This document shows positions 11,701 through 22,050 of a stretch of 64,000 nt of DNA, one piece after another. The DNA comes from Clavaria fumosa (taxonomy: Eukaryota > Basidiomycota > Agaricomycetes > Agaricales > Clavariaceae), in assembly GCA_951802425.1 (NCBI GenBank), contig OX637801.1:248001-312000 (forward strand), read 5' to 3'. The position numbers and the translations under genes are program-made. The first letter of the stretch is position 1. Each line of letters begins with the position of its first letter. The notes beneath the pieces are model-generated. The model saw only the letters and a list, made by a program, of their open reading frames with translations. It made no database searches and was not told the DNA's origin.

Positions 11701-12722
11701 TATCCGAACCTGGTAAAGAGAACTGGATCTGGAGATTGCGAAAGGCGATATATGGTCTGAAACAAGCTGGTCGTCAGTGGAAAATGAGGCTCGACAAGAT
11801 CATGTCTGGCCTTGGATTCACCAAAAGCGCTGCCAATGACTGTTTATACGTTCTATCAAGGAATCAAGTCATAATACTCACCGTACTTGTCTACGTTGAC
11901 GACATGGCCATAGCAGGTTCAAAACTCGAAGACGTTATGGAGTTCAAGAGAAATTTCAGCAGCGAGCTCAAGATAACGGACTTGGGAGAACTGAAGTTCA
12001 TTTTAGGGATTGAGGTTACACGCAATCGCAACGCACGCACGGTCCAACTCAACCAAACAGCCTACATACGTGAAGTACTCTCGCGCTATGGGATGAGTAA
12101 CTGCAATGCGATTTCTACACCCTTAGCTACCACTGAACGTCTCAGCGCTACGCAATCTCCCTCCCCAACTGAAGTCCAAGAAACCTTGGCTTACGCAGAC
12201 GGCGCATCATATCCCGAACGAGTCGGCTCCCTCTTATATGCGACCCAAACACGCCCCGACTGTCAGTATGTCGTTGCTACCCTTGCGCAGTTCTCTATCA
12301 ATCCTGGAAAGGCTCATTTCGATGCCATCAAATGTGTCCTGAGATATCTCAAAGGGACTGCGGATTTTGGTTTGACTCTCGGTGGTCCTGATAGCGCACT
12401 CGATCTCGTCGGTTGGACTGACTCGGACTGGGCTCAGGACACTGATTCTAGACGATCTGTGGGCGGTTTTGTGTTTTCTGTAGCCGGTGGATGCGTCTCG
12501 TGGTCCTCGAAGAAACAACCTACTGTAGCACTATCAACCGTCGAGGCTGAATATATGGCGGCGTCGAACGCAACCAAGGAGGCCGTCTGGCTGCGAGTAC
12601 TGCTGGAGGACTTCGGATTCCCTCAAAAAGGTCCAACGACGATCCACGCCGATAATCAAGGCTGTATCGCTCTTTCCCGGAACCCTGTTTCGCATTCTCG
12701 AGCAAAACACATAGATATTTGA
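8709..12722 (+). CDS. Copia gag-pol polyprotein, cut by a premature TGA near its C-terminus
   Basis: 1337 residues from ATG 8709. Domains by approximate residue: gag 1-230; CCHC zinc knuckle CHYCHKKGHWANVC near 243; aspartic protease with DCAATRHMF near 306, where DSGA is more usual; GAG-pre-integrase LWHRRMGHLN near 440; integrase core with VVDLTGP, RSDNGTEF and the Glu of EQNSIAERT; reverse transcriptase with VYVDDMAI near 1062; RNase H with WTDSDWAQD, STVEAEYMAAS and HADNQGCIALS near the end. The frame stops at TGA 12720-12722 inside a conserved tail; the same frame then stays open to a TAG at 12897-12899. A 39-bp in-frame tandem duplication at 10799-10876 doubles LIGWWSDESKGY. Likely recently active and now damaged. 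Confidence 0.95.
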   Translation: MRLVGDLLSTSMSEASKFPKLSGINYSSWSGHMKSALQSKYLWLIVTGEEECPPEAETNAPEAEKCLARKERLDWKLRDQATMGNIKGACEDTQLPFIEKDSVTTAKIMWDELKKVHQTNLSKINTHYLFEDLYTRKYLDGTSMDEHIASLLEISHWITASGEKIDDLHLARAMVLSLPKTPSWELVKIPLFELEILSSELVSTKLLQEANRRQREKPGTDTALYSQANKKGLGKNKDSQKTDECHYCHKKGHWANVCRKREADAKKDGGGSAHLTIGNLPDLGTREVGRLYAMRNGSSKISEVLLDCAATRHMFFDRSAFTQYVPSASNETISVGNGNHIPVVGHGSVSLRCRLPNGCRTVILHDVLHVPNLTANLVSLGKLERASAIGGFGGGRIKVELDHEELFHAKLMTANLYQIELVTYQSDGAAYLASSSGSLRLWHRRMGHLNIDAVCKLANRKMVNGLTISTPHNYDTVCEGCAFGKSHRLPIPKISMTIYPKMGLIVVDLTGPMSVATWSGRLYALIVIEASCRFGSGELLTTKDDVYGALVTIITRLERQSGEKCRILRSDNGTEFVNVLTQKFCEKNGIMHQTTIPYTPEQNSIAERTIVVYFEMVRCMLHSASMDLRFWGEAFMYAVHIRNLSPTAALANTVPYHAWTSQKPDVSHLRIFGSIGYANIPKKVRGGKLAATSVKCRLIGWWSDESKGYSLIGWWSDESKGYRLEDLETKKIIASRDVRFIEDETPTGLAIIDGVSLHGSPKLTSDDLQLSDNTHAVNMEETHVNSVTTDPSHLLSSTDTAVNLPVVPNQPKVSKWANLPPREASTRNRREPERFGDEATEDEVLEAIRRNADDAAYVTYSTEPKTYRDAVHSPYSKQWEKAMSDELEQLKQTGTFEWVHDAPIGKTVIGSRWVLKEKRDGEGKLVKHKARIVAQGFSQVPGQDFNATYASVAKFTTLRTLLAIAARENWEVHQVDVRGAYLQGDVDEGIYMRAPEGISEPGKENWIWRLRKAIYGLKQAGRQWKMRLDKIMSGLGFTKSAANDCLYVLSRNQVIILTVLVYVDDMAIAGSKLEDVMEFKRNFSSELKITDLGELKFILGIEVTRNRNARTVQLNQTAYIREVLSRYGMSNCNAISTPLATTERLSATQSPSPTEVQETLAYADGASYPERVGSLLYATQTRPDCQYVVATLAQFSINPGKAHFDAIKCVLRYLKGTADFGLTLGGPDSALDLVGWTDSDWAQDTDSRRSVGGFVFSVAGGCVSWSSKKQPTVALSTVEAEYMAASNATKEAVWLRVLLEDFGFPQKGPTTIHADNQGCIALSRNPVSHSRAKHIDI
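10799..10876 (+). repeat. 39-bp in-frame tandem duplication in pol
   Basis: Two identical adjacent 39-bp units, 10799-10837 and 10838-10876, each coding LIGWWSDESKGY plus one residue. Confidence 0.9.
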
Positions 12723-12886
12723 CATCATTTCATTCGGGAACGCATAGAAAACAACGAGATAGACCTCAAATTTTGTCCTACTAAGGATATGTTGGCCGAC
12801 ATCCTGACAAAAGGCTTATCCCGCTATCCCTTCGAGCGTTTCAGGACAGCGCTTGGACTTACAGCGAAGATTCATCCGAGTGGGAG

Positions 12887-13068
12887 TGACGGTGTTTAGG
12901 CGTTCGGCTGAATGCCGTCGCTTATGGGAAGTGACTAGCGCGTAACCTTAAATCTTCTTCGGTTCCTTTCGTAATATAGTCGTCCGATACGCGTCCTAGA
13001 GATTCACGCTTTATTCCCCTCGCGTGAATCTCAGGTCTTCCCTGCATTGGACATTATCTTATTTATCA
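12887..13068 (+). repeat. Copia 3' LTR (182 bp)
   Basis: Partner of the left LTR. Starts TGACGGTGTTTAGG and ends TTATTTATCA, followed by the CCGAC target duplication. Lacks the 72-bp tract of the left LTR. Confidence 0.95.
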
Positions 13069-13110
13069 CCGACAGGATGAGAGAAAAAGAACAGATTACA
13101 TGGGGGAAGA

Positions 13111-13583
13111 CTACAGCAACCGATCTAACATGTCCACATCGTGAGTGAACTCGATGACATCCAGTGCCTTGATGCCGGCTGGCCAACGGACACTCGGCGA
13201 TATCAGACATGGATACCTGACTTGTCCATGTTCTCCGGCCCAGTCGAAGTCAATGAGTTTGACTTCCTTTGCTCTAGTGATCATGACATTCGGGGGACAA
13301 AGATCACCAAATACCAGACCCCTCGCGTGCAACAGACCAAGTGCACGCTGAACCTCTTTACACACTCTTTCAGTAGCCTCCACATCCAGTTCACTCTTTG
13401 CTGCAGCCAGAGTCAAGCCATCGACATATTCCATGACAACCATGCGAAGAAGACGATACGATGGTTGTCCCGTGTCGAGCTGCAGCGGTCCACAATATAA
13501 GACTTTCGGCACCAGACCTACTTCTGCAAGTACATGGTGTGCCCTTTCCCCATAGCGATCAATGAACTTCACGACAATATCAT
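13111..13583 (-). pseudogene. Protein-kinase-like gene, C-terminal part, disrupted by transposons
   Basis: Minus frame with kinase-like motifs: DIVVKFIDRYGERAHHVLAE at the N side, MVVMEYVDGLTL (hinge), HARGLVFGDLCPPNVM (catalytic loop; Gly-Asp kept, with Phe where His is usual) and VKLIDFDWAGEHG (metal-binding loop). Similar to basidiomycete FunK1-related kinase-like proteins. The upstream part is cut at 13583 by an inserted element. The same frame resumes at 16872-16941 (HMREDELIAAA), and removing the element together with one AT copy keeps the frame. A second element interrupts again at 16944-17578. The gene is therefore split at least twice. Whether the altered catalytic loop was active before disruption is unknown. 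Confidence 0.6.
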
Positions 13584-16500
13584 CAGGAAAAGTGTGAAGT
13601 GACTTATGATTACTTAACTTTACTTAGCCATCTTAAATGTGTGATTAAGACTATCAAGACAGTCTCAGATGACAAAGTTGTCTTGGGGATGTCTTAATTT
13701 TTTTATAAATAATGGAATCTAAGACATGATAAGTATAATCAAGTAGCCAAGATCATAAGCACCAGATGAAAATAGTACTAAGAGCAAAAAGTCATGGTAT
13801 AAGAGCTCAAGTGCTATGCCTAAGAAAACATCTGTCCTAAGACTGTCCAGGTATTAAGATAATATCTTTCATAAGACCATCCAGAAGTTGAGATGTAATT
13901 TTAAGAAATGGTTTCACCCAATCCAAGACCAAATAAGATGGCTAGATGATAAGCTTTACACTTAAGAAAATATATTTTCTAAGACCATCCAGATGTAATT
14001 ACAAAGAGGAGGGTGCCACCCAATCCAAGACCAAATAAGGTGGCAAGTACAGCTCCATCTTTCTCAAGATGACAAGATCTAAACCTAAGAAAATAACTTT
14101 TCTAAGACCATCTAGATATTAAGGTAATATCTTTTCTAAGACCATTCAGATATTAAAATGTGATTCAATGAAGTGGTGCACCCAAGCCATTGAAGCCAAG
14201 ACCATGAAAATGACCAGCAGAGTCTTAATCAAATGTCTTAAAATGACTTAATCTGCTGCATCAGGAAACATCAAATTTTCTTAACCAAACATAGCTGAAC
14301 TTAGCCAGCTTAAAGCACCTTAGCCAGCTTAACACAAGTAGCTACATATCAAATAAGACAGCTAAGATGGCTAAGATGTATAAGACAAGCTGCCACTGCT
14401 GCCACCACTGTCAATGCTTTGCCACTGCTGCTGCATTTCTGCCACCATCACTGCTTTGCTGCTGATGCTGCTGTTGCTGTTGGTCTTAGAATGAATGTTG
14501 TCTTAGGTGTGGTGCTTGAGCACCCTTATGGCCAAAGATCCCCATCATTGAAATAATTGGGGTGGTATGGAGGTATGGACTGCTACATACCTTTGCATAC
14601 TGCCTATAACACCCACTTATTTTGCTGATGCCCATGGTGCAGTCAAAGTTCAGTCTGAACTGGTCACTAAATCCAAGCTTTGGTTCAGTCCTCAGATGTT
14701 CACTTCCTCACCTGAACTGAACTTGCAGTTCAGTTCAGGGTTCACTATTAGAGGGTACTGCCTAATCAGGGTGAGGCTGTGTCAGCATTGCATTTGCCTG
14801 CAGTGTGAAGTGCGAAGTTCCTGCAATTTCAAACTCAGCATGACAACACTGTGGGTTCTCAACAACCAATGAATGGATTACCTTCAAATTTTGATAGGAT
14901 ATAAATGCTTATTAGGATGGCTTATATTAATATTTTCATGATTTATACACATTTACTGAGGGCGCAGGAACAAATCCGCGTTGTGTTTATTTTAAACTCC
15001 GACCTTCAGAAAGTCGTCACATGCTATGTTGAACTTGTCGTTCTCCCACCATCACCCATGCCTCTCTGACGACGACAGCGGCGGCACCTTCTCGCTTTCC
15101 CTTCCCTCTCTCTCATCCCCAGCAATGACAACAACGGCGGCGACACCCTCTCCCTCTCCTCTCCTCTCCTCTCCTCTCCTCTCCTCTCCCTCTCTCTCCT
15201 CCCTCTATCCCATCCTCAGCGACGACAACGGCACCCTCACCCTCACCTCCAGCAACGACGACAACGGCGACGGCACCCTCGCCCTCACCTCCAGCGACGA
15301 CGACGGCGGCACCTTCACCCTCACCCTCTCTCTCCTCCAGCGATGACTGCGGCGGCGGCGGCCCTCTCCCCCTCTCTCTCCTCACAACAACGACGGCGGC
15401 GGCACCCTCAGGGAGGGTCCATCAGGTGCATCCTCTCCCCTTTTGTTCATATTCTTTTCATTTTTCATTATTTACAGAGCGATGGTGAGGGCGGCTTCTC
15501 CCTCTCCTCTCTTTCCCTCTCCTCCCTCTCTTCTCTCCCCTTCCTTTCCCTATCTTTCTCCTCCGGCATCGACGACGACGGCGGCAGCAGTGGCAGCAGC
15601 AGCAAAGCAACAGCGGCGGCGGCAGCAACAACAGCAGCGGCTACGGCAGCAACAACCATGGCGGCGGCGGCGGCGACAGCAAAGCAACATTGATGGCGGC
15701 GGCAGCAAAGCAACGGGGCGGCGGCGGCGGCGACGGCGGCAGCAAAGCAACGGGGCGGCGGCGGCGGCGACGGCGGCAGCAAAGCAACGGGGCGGCGGCG
15801 GCGACGGCGGCGGCGACAGCAAAACAACGGCGACGGCGGCAGCAACATCGACGGCGGCAGCAGCAGCAGCAGCAGCAGCAGCGACGGCTGCGACGGAGCA
15901 ACAGCAGCAGCGACGGCGGCAGCAACAGCAGCAGCGACGGCGGCAGCAACAGCAGCGGCGGCGGCGGCAGCGACGGCGGCGGCAACAGCAGCGGCGGCGG
16001 CGGCAGCGACGGCGGCAGCAACAGCAGCGGCGGCGGCGGCAGCGACGGCGGCAGCAACAGCAGCGGCGGCGGCGGCAGCAACGGCGGCAGCAACAGCAGC
16101 GGCGGCGGCGGCAGCGACGGCGGCAGCAACAGCAGCGGCGGCGGCGGCAGTGACGGCGGCAGCAACAGCAGCGGCGGCGGCGGCAGCAACAGCAGCGGCG
16201 GCGGCGGCAGCAACGGAGGCAGCAACAGCAGCGGCGGCGGCGGCAGCGACGGCGGCAGCAACAGCAGCGGCGGCGGCGGCAGCGACGGCGGCAGCAACAG
16301 CAGCGGCGGCGGCAGCGACGGCGGCAGCAGCAACGGCGGTGGCGGCGGCGGCGGCGGAGCAATAGCAGCAGCAGCGGCAGCAGCAACGGTGGTGGCGGCG
16401 GCGGCGGCGGAGCAATAGCAGCAGCAGCGGCAGCAGCTGCTGTTGCTCCTTACATAGGCCTTATATGTTCTTACATGTACTTGACTGTACTTGACTGTAC

Positions 16501-16869
16501 TTGATTAATAATATTTTTTAATCAACTACTTGATTACTAATAAGTTGAGTCTAATCTGAGGATTAAGATCATTGAAGTTTGGCCAAGTTCTGGTCAAGAA
16601 AGTTTTATGTTTCCTGAGGTGTTTAAGACAGGTTTCAGTCAGATTCAGTAGCTGTAAGGCTAACTTTTGGTTCTTGATACCTCTTGGTCTGCCAGATGCT
16701 AAGAATCATTAAGGCCTGCCAAGATTATTAAGATGTATCTAAGACAAATCTGGAAAATTGGATTGTCTTAGACTAAGACAGTCTCGTCTTAGTCCAACTT
16801 GTCTTAATTTTTCTTAAATCCAATTTAAGACAGGTCTAAGACTGCCTAAGTCACTTTGCACTTTTCCTG
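13584..16869. mobile_element. Non-autonomous terminal-inverted-repeat element, CAGGAAAAGTG...CACTTTTCCTG
   Basis: Left end CAGGAAAAGTGTGAAGTGAC and right end GTCACTTTGCACTTTTCCTG are imperfect inverted repeats. AT flanks both sides (13582-13583 and 16870-16871), consistent with a 2-bp target duplication. Interior: AT-rich DNA full of TAAGAC and CTAAGACCATC motifs at the left and right, and a GC-rich low-complexity core at 15020-16440. No transposase was found. The right part (about 16440-16869) is copied at about 44811-45663. Confidence 0.65.
15020..16440. repeat. Pyrimidine tracts and GGC/GCA compound minisatellite
   Basis: 15100-15560 is CT-rich (CTCTCCTCTCC runs). 15570-16440 is built from GGC, GCA, AGC and CAAC triplets, with a roughly 33-36-bp unit AGCGGCGGCGGCGGCAGCGA plus a GGCGGCAGCAAC tail. 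All six frames stay open because of triplet periodicity, so the long Ala-, Ser/Gly- and Arg-rich translations are not credible genes. Confidence 0.9.
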
Positions 16870-16943
16870 ATGTGCTGCAGCAATCAACTCATCTTCACGC
16901 ATATGGCTTGTGCTCATCTCGTGGTTTCCGCTTGAGCTCACAT

Positions 16944-17578
16944 CAGGAAAAGGGGAAATTACTGAATCTGCCTTAGGCAGACTTAAACTTTTCATTAAGA
17001 CAGATTAAGACAATTAAGACAGATTCATAAATTGGATAGTCTTAATCTAAGACCAATCACTTAATCTTGACTTAATTATGCTTCAAAGTCATGGCTCAGC
17101 AAATTGAAGCATACCATTTAAGAGACAGCCTGACTTGGTACAGTTTGTATTGTACACATTGACAGTAAAACCTACCTCTGACTGTCAAGAGCACTTACAA
17201 AATCTGCCCTAAGGAGACTAAGGCCATAAAGTAACAAAGTCACAATTTACAAAATTTATGCCAACTCTTACATAATCAGTGACTTGATCACCTTATGGCC
17301 TTAGTCTCCTTAGGGCAGATTTTGTAAGTGCTCTTGACAGTCAGAGGTAGGTTTTACTGTCAATGTGTACAATGCAAACTGTACCAAGTCAGGCTGTCTC
17401 TTAAATGGTATGCTTCAATTTGCTGAGCTGTGACTTTGAAGTATAATTAAGTCAAGATTAAGTGATTGGTCTTAGATTAAGACTATCCAATTATGAATCT
17501 GTCTTAATTGTCTTAATCTGTCTTAATGAAAAGTTTAAGTCTGCCTAAGGGCAGATTCAGTAATTTCCCCTTTTCCTG
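16944..17578. mobile_element. Foldback (near-palindromic) element of the CAGG...CCTG family
   Basis: Begins CAGGAAAAGGGGAAATTACT and ends with its reverse complement. The two halves (about 16944-17255 and 17290-17578) are near-perfect inverted copies around a short loop. AT flanks both sides (16942-16943, 17579-17580). Inserted in the same broken kinase gene 70 bp from the larger element, with the same ends and target duplication, so both probably used one transposase. Confidence 0.75.
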
Positions 17579-17580
17579 AT

Positions 17581-18208
17581 GCAATAAGTGGGGGCATAGT
17601 AGCACAGTTTCCCCTACACCACACACAGCTGCATTGCAGCACTCTCCAGCCCCTGTGCCTTAGATCTAGAAATGCATATCTACACTATTGTCCTTGCATT
17701 ATTAGATACTAGATATAATGCATAACTAAGCTGGGACCAATGTGGTTCCCCCTCATTTGTATGCATTATCGGAGGCTATGCATGAATAGCCTATGCACCA
17801 TTAGAATATCGACTGTATGTAGGCCAAAATGAACAGAGATGGCAAGGTAGGTGTCGATGGTGTGGAAAGAACAGACATGGAAGGAATTACTGAAGGATCT
17901 CACGGCTGCGATGAAGGCATCATAGATGTGGGTAAATTCGGAAATGGGACGACGCCGGACACCATATAATCCACCTGGAACACTGCCGTGATTTCAACAA
18001 TGAACGGGGATGGCGGGATGGGCTACTCCACGGCAGCATTCTTCGGTCTAGCTTTGATGCGCACTATTTTGATTTGGTCTGCTCACCCGATGAGAGTAGC
18101 TGCGTCTTACGTGACGCGTCACGTGATGTGTGGAATGAGAGCTGAAAGTCCGTTGAACGTTGAACCCATTCTCGCAAGTTCTCTGTGTCGCTTATCTTAA
18201 AACGAGTC
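17581..18208. other. Gene-free spacer upstream of FunK1 kinase
   Basis: Contains AT-rich sequence of unknown origin (17581-17830), then more GC-balanced sequence with possible kinase-gene remnants on the minus strand. The last 100 bp before the FunK1 start include ACGTGACGCGTCACGTGATG (18109-18128), a dense CACGTGA-like cluster typical of fungal promoters. Confidence 0.3.
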
Positions 18209-20811
18209 ATGGCTCAAAACTCCCACTCGACACCGTTGAAACGCAGTAGCGCCTCGAACTCACGAACAAACACGGGAAGTGCCAGCACTCCGCCTATGAC
18301 ACAAGGTGACCTCAAAGACGTGATGAAGGGGGAGCTCATCTGCGCTACGTGGCAGAGTCATGATATCGTATCCGATTTACTCCCTCATGACAACGAGGTC
18401 GTCGAGCGGGTTTGCGAACGGCTTGCAAAGGAAATGGAGTTATCCCCCCATTCGCACTACTTTGAGCCTCACGCCGAAATGAAACAGCCTTGGCCCGAGA
18501 AGCACTATTACGGTCCCTTTACCTATCTACTCAACACTGCTCTCGCGATTGCGCGAGAAGAGTTGACACCACATGCGGGCTCCTACTATGGATCTTTGCG
18601 CTTTTCTACATACGACCGACCCGTGACAGATGGCATTGAAGGTTCCTGGGCACTCAAACCGGATGTCGTTGGTTGCGACGAAGAAATCTTTGGCGACAAG
18701 AGTGTTTCCTGGCGAGATATCCGCATACCCGTTGAAATCAAAGATACTTGGCCAGCCATGGTGGTGCAAGCTGGAACATATGCTCGCTGTATGTTTGCTT
18801 CCTCGCACGGTCGACAATATGTTCTCGTAATCGCATTCAACCACTCATCCAAGGTAGTCTGCTTTCTATTTTTCCACCGCGGCGGCATGACGGCTAGTCC
18901 AGCCGACTTGACACGACCGGATGGTTGGAAACACTTCGTTGCCGCCATGGTTGGCCTAGCCTCTGTAAACAATCGCCAATCAGCTGGACTAGACGACTCT
19001 TGTGATAACTCTCACCTTATCTTGCCTGTTGTTGGCCTCTGTCAAGTGGACAAGCGTATCTTCAGCCGGATTTGTGTTCGTGGGCGGGCAACTCAGGTTA
19101 TTCGAGTGAAAAGAGATCAGCTCGGCTCTCAGACGCAGATACGAATGAAGATGCTGGCGCGCTTACCTTCGCCCTCGTCGAGACCCGATATCTCTCCTTC
19201 CAAGCCTGAACGTCGAAATGACTGCGCAGGGAGGGGGCCAGCCTACTGCACTCGTGCCGCCATGCGTTCACGGCAACCACCTGTGGTATCATCTGACTGC
19301 GGATTTGGTTCTCAGTTAGGCAGCGACGGCATGCCGAGGCCAGTGAGCGGGAGCAAGTCAAAGCTAACGAGGGGCAGCGGCCCGACGAGGAGCAGCGGTT
19401 CGAAGGCGGTGAGGGGCAGCGGGTCGAGAATAGCGAGAGAGAGCGGATCACAACCGGCGACGGGGGGGTCGATGCGCACGAGGGTTATCTGCACAGAACC
19501 AATTGAACCGCAGCCCGAAAATCAGATCCTTACATGTCACGACGACATCCCCAGTCTCCGCCTCGAAGATGTCCCCTCATCGTTCATCGTCAAAGACTCT
19601 TGGCCCTTGCTCATTCGAAATACTGAGGCGGCAATGTATCGAGATGCGCAAGGGCTCTTTGGAGTCCCGGAGGTTCTTGGCTCCTATAATGTCAAAGGGC
19701 CCAATGGAAAAGTAAACCTCACGAAGAACTTTATACCTGCTGACTCGGAACCTTGGAACCTCTTCCGTCATAAAGACCTGGGGAATGTTCAACCGGAAGA
19801 GCGCATTCAGTCTCGCCATTTGTTCAGAACCGAGGGGCGAGATCTTCTTGACGCTTCGTCCCCTCACGAACTGCTTGAGGGCATATTGCACAGCATAATA
19901 GGTCCGTGACCTATGTATGCCTGACGCTTTCCGCTCTCATCACTTACGTGGCCCCGAAGGTTATCTGAACTACTATGAGCAAGGATGGATGCATCGCGAT
20001 GTCAGTGTCGGGAATGTAATGCTGCTGAAGGGAAGGTTGACCCTACCGCCTTTCTCGCGGTGAGGATTGCTTAGAAAGCCGAATTCACTCAGAGTTCTCA
20101 TACACATTTTCAGCATTGAAGTTGTATCAGGATGGAATGAATGTGTTGGTGTACTCACTGACGGAGATCACGCCATTCAATGGAGAGACCATGACCGCGA
20201 ACGAGCCACACATCGATCGGTCAGCTCATCATTCTCGCCCGACGCATCAACAATTCCTGATACCTCTTTAGGGCACCCTGCCGTTTTTATCCATGCGGCT
20301 CGTTGAAATTTGGGCATATGATTTGCCCTATCAACACACAACAATCGATGATCTCGAATCTTTTCTTTGGCTGCTGTTATGGTGTATATTTTGCATCATT
20401 GAAGAGAAAGGCAAGTTGGACCGAGCAGAGGCCCACCACCTTAAGCAGCTCCGATCTACGGATATCGAATCACATTTTTATGGTAGACCGGGAATCCTGG
20501 CTATGATTCAGCACACAGTTAAGCGCCGCACCGCGAGCGCAATGGTGGAGATATTTCAACCTTTGTTGTTTGAGTGGCACAAGATTTCCACTGAGTCCAA
20601 TGACATCATGTTCGCATTACAGGAGAACCCGACCCCCCCTGATGACAATCATTTATATAAACTCACCCATGAATGTTTTGGAAACTTTCTCGCCAAAGGG
20701 GCTGCTCACCTGAAGAATCTGCCAACAAGTTGGGATGAGATGTTTGCCAGTAGGCCTACTCCTTCGTGCTGGAGGAGTGTCGCTCATGTTCTGTCTCTAG
20801 CACCGCCATAG
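18209..20811 (+). CDS. FunK1-type fungal protein kinase, multi-exon
   Basis: ATG chosen at 18209 (MAQNSHSTPLKRSSASNS); the frame extends 24 bp further only with a non-ATG codon. Exon 1 runs to about 19905. It holds the N-terminal FunK1 region (GSWALKPDVVGCDEEIFGDK, IRIPVEIKDTWP), a Ser/Gly/Arg-rich linker (about 19300-19470), then VKDSWPLLIRNTEAAMY and ELLEGILHSII. After an intron, YLNYYEQGWMHRDVSVGNVM (19968-20025) gives the catalytic loop HRDVSVGN. The last exon carries GTLPFLSMRLV (from about 20272) and TTIDDLESFLWLLLW to the stop at 20811. Family knowledge: FunK1 kinases are expanded in mushroom-forming fungi and their substrates are mostly unknown. All expected blocks are present, so it may be functional. 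Splice sites around 19910-20290 are not fully resolved. Confidence 0.8.
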
Positions 20812-21280
20812 AGCATTTATCATCGCACTACCCTCATGAACGAACATATCAACTCCATGACCGACAGATTAGAAATCCCAAATAATTTGCCGTCGCGACG
20901 CTGTCAAGATAGGACCTTCGATGTGTATAACAACCTAAGAGCAATGTTGTTGTACCAGCCCTGAGGGCCGCCAAAATGAGCAAGGGCGAGCCGACGGTGC
21001 AAAGGTGGAAGGAAGGTTATCAGCACACTGCATCCTGTGAGTCCTGTGTAATAAAGGAAAGAAAGTGAAAACAGATGAGGCGTTGGAATTCTATCTTATC
21101 TTATTACTAAGTCAGTTTTATGAACGATTCAACTTGTACTACTTTACACTCCATTGTAAACATCCAATGCAAGGGCTCCGTCGCTTCTTCCCCATACAAG
21201 TGTCGCATCATCGGCTACATGCTCGCCAAGATGTGCATGCGCCGCCCCCATTCCCGTTCTCGCCCGCCGTGTCTGCGCTG

Positions 21281-21281
<1 letters not shown>
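20812..21281. other. Gene-free spacer
   Basis: 3' flank of the FunK1 gene. No convincing open frame, repeat or RNA gene seen. Confidence 0.4.
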
Positions 21282-21323
<42 letters not shown>

Positions 21324-21345
21324 ACTGACCGCTGACCGCTGACCA

Positions 21346-21381
<36 letters not shown>
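21282..21381. repeat. CTGACCG heptamer minisatellite
   Basis: About 14 tandem copies of CTGACCG with a few CTGACCA variants. Two reading frames across it give short SGQRSAV-type peptides that are artefacts. Confidence 0.95.
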
Positions 21382-21384
<3 letters not shown>

Positions 21385-21539
21385 TCATGATCAAGGAAGA
21401 GGAGTCCACGCAGGAGGCGCCGCACGGGCACGTCACCTCGGTCGCCATCGTACCGGCACCTCGGGCTTGCAAAGAAGCTCCTGCTGCAATGCCGTGCGTG
21501 ATGCTCCCCCATCATGCCCCCCGCTTCCGCTGATCGTCC

Positions 21540-22050
21540 CCCACCATAGAAGCCATGGCAGTCATTTATAGCATGGTCCACGTCTCGCTGCACGTGCGAG
21601 TCTCGAACCGGTAGTACTCATCGTTGGTGGCGGCGCCAAACATGCCCGTGTGCGCCCGAATCTCGTCCTATGCAAATGTGTTAGACGCCGGCATGAAGTG
21701 CGTGGAAAAGGGGGATCCGTGCGGCGGGAGCAGGACGAAGGTCCATTCTGTGCGCTGATGTGGGGGTGACAGCAGGAGAGACTAGCGCAGCAGCGGGTCA
21801 AGATTTCGCGCTTATTTTCCTACACACACCCTGCGAGGCAACTCAATTTTTGAACACAACGCCGTGCTCCTTCTCGACGCTGACAAGCCGCTCGACGCCG
21901 ACGTGCCGCTTGACGTGCCGCCTCAGCGCCGTCTCGTCCCAAAGATGGCCGACGTATTTGAGGTGAGCGGACTTGGTGTGGATTGTTGATGGATGAGCAT
22001 CAGAGCGCACTGCTCCCTTTGCTGAGTCAGCGTCAGAAGTTGATTCCATA
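21540..22050 (-). other. Minus-strand coding fragments of an unidentified gene
   Basis: Two short stretches look protein-coding. RAHTGMFGAATNDEYYRFET lies at about 21590-21660. LKYVGHLWDETALRRHVKRH with a tail VERLVSVEKEHGVVFKN lies at 21843-21965. They are in different frames and separated by non-coding-like DNA. The first has an alpha/beta-hydrolase flavour, but no catalytic motif is visible. Could be exons of one small gene or decayed remains. Confidence 0.25.

Larger units (their letters stand above)
8451..13068 (+). mobile_element. Ty1/copia LTR retrotransposon, nearly intact
   Basis: Seen: left LTR 8451-8704 and right LTR 12887-13068, both starting TGAyGGTGTTTAGG and ending TTATTTATCA. 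A 5-bp target duplication CCGAC lies at 8446-8450 and 13069-13073. One long gag-pol frame lies between. Order is protease, integrase, reverse transcriptase, RNase H, which defines copia. The left LTR is 72 bp longer because it carries a second copy of a roughly 31-bp segment (ACGCTTTATTCCCCTCGCG...). Inserted between the 3' end of the RasGEF_N gene and the 3' end of the convergent kinase fragment. Confidence 0.97.

Noticed and set aside
15443..16418. Long Ala-, Arg-, Cys/Leu- and Ser/Gly-rich proteins
   Set aside because: All frames are open because of GGC/GCA triplet repeats; no start context, domain or non-repeat sequence.
21215..21593. Gln/Arg/Ser-Ala-Val repeat protein
   Set aside because: Encoded by the CTGACCG heptamer satellite; artefact.
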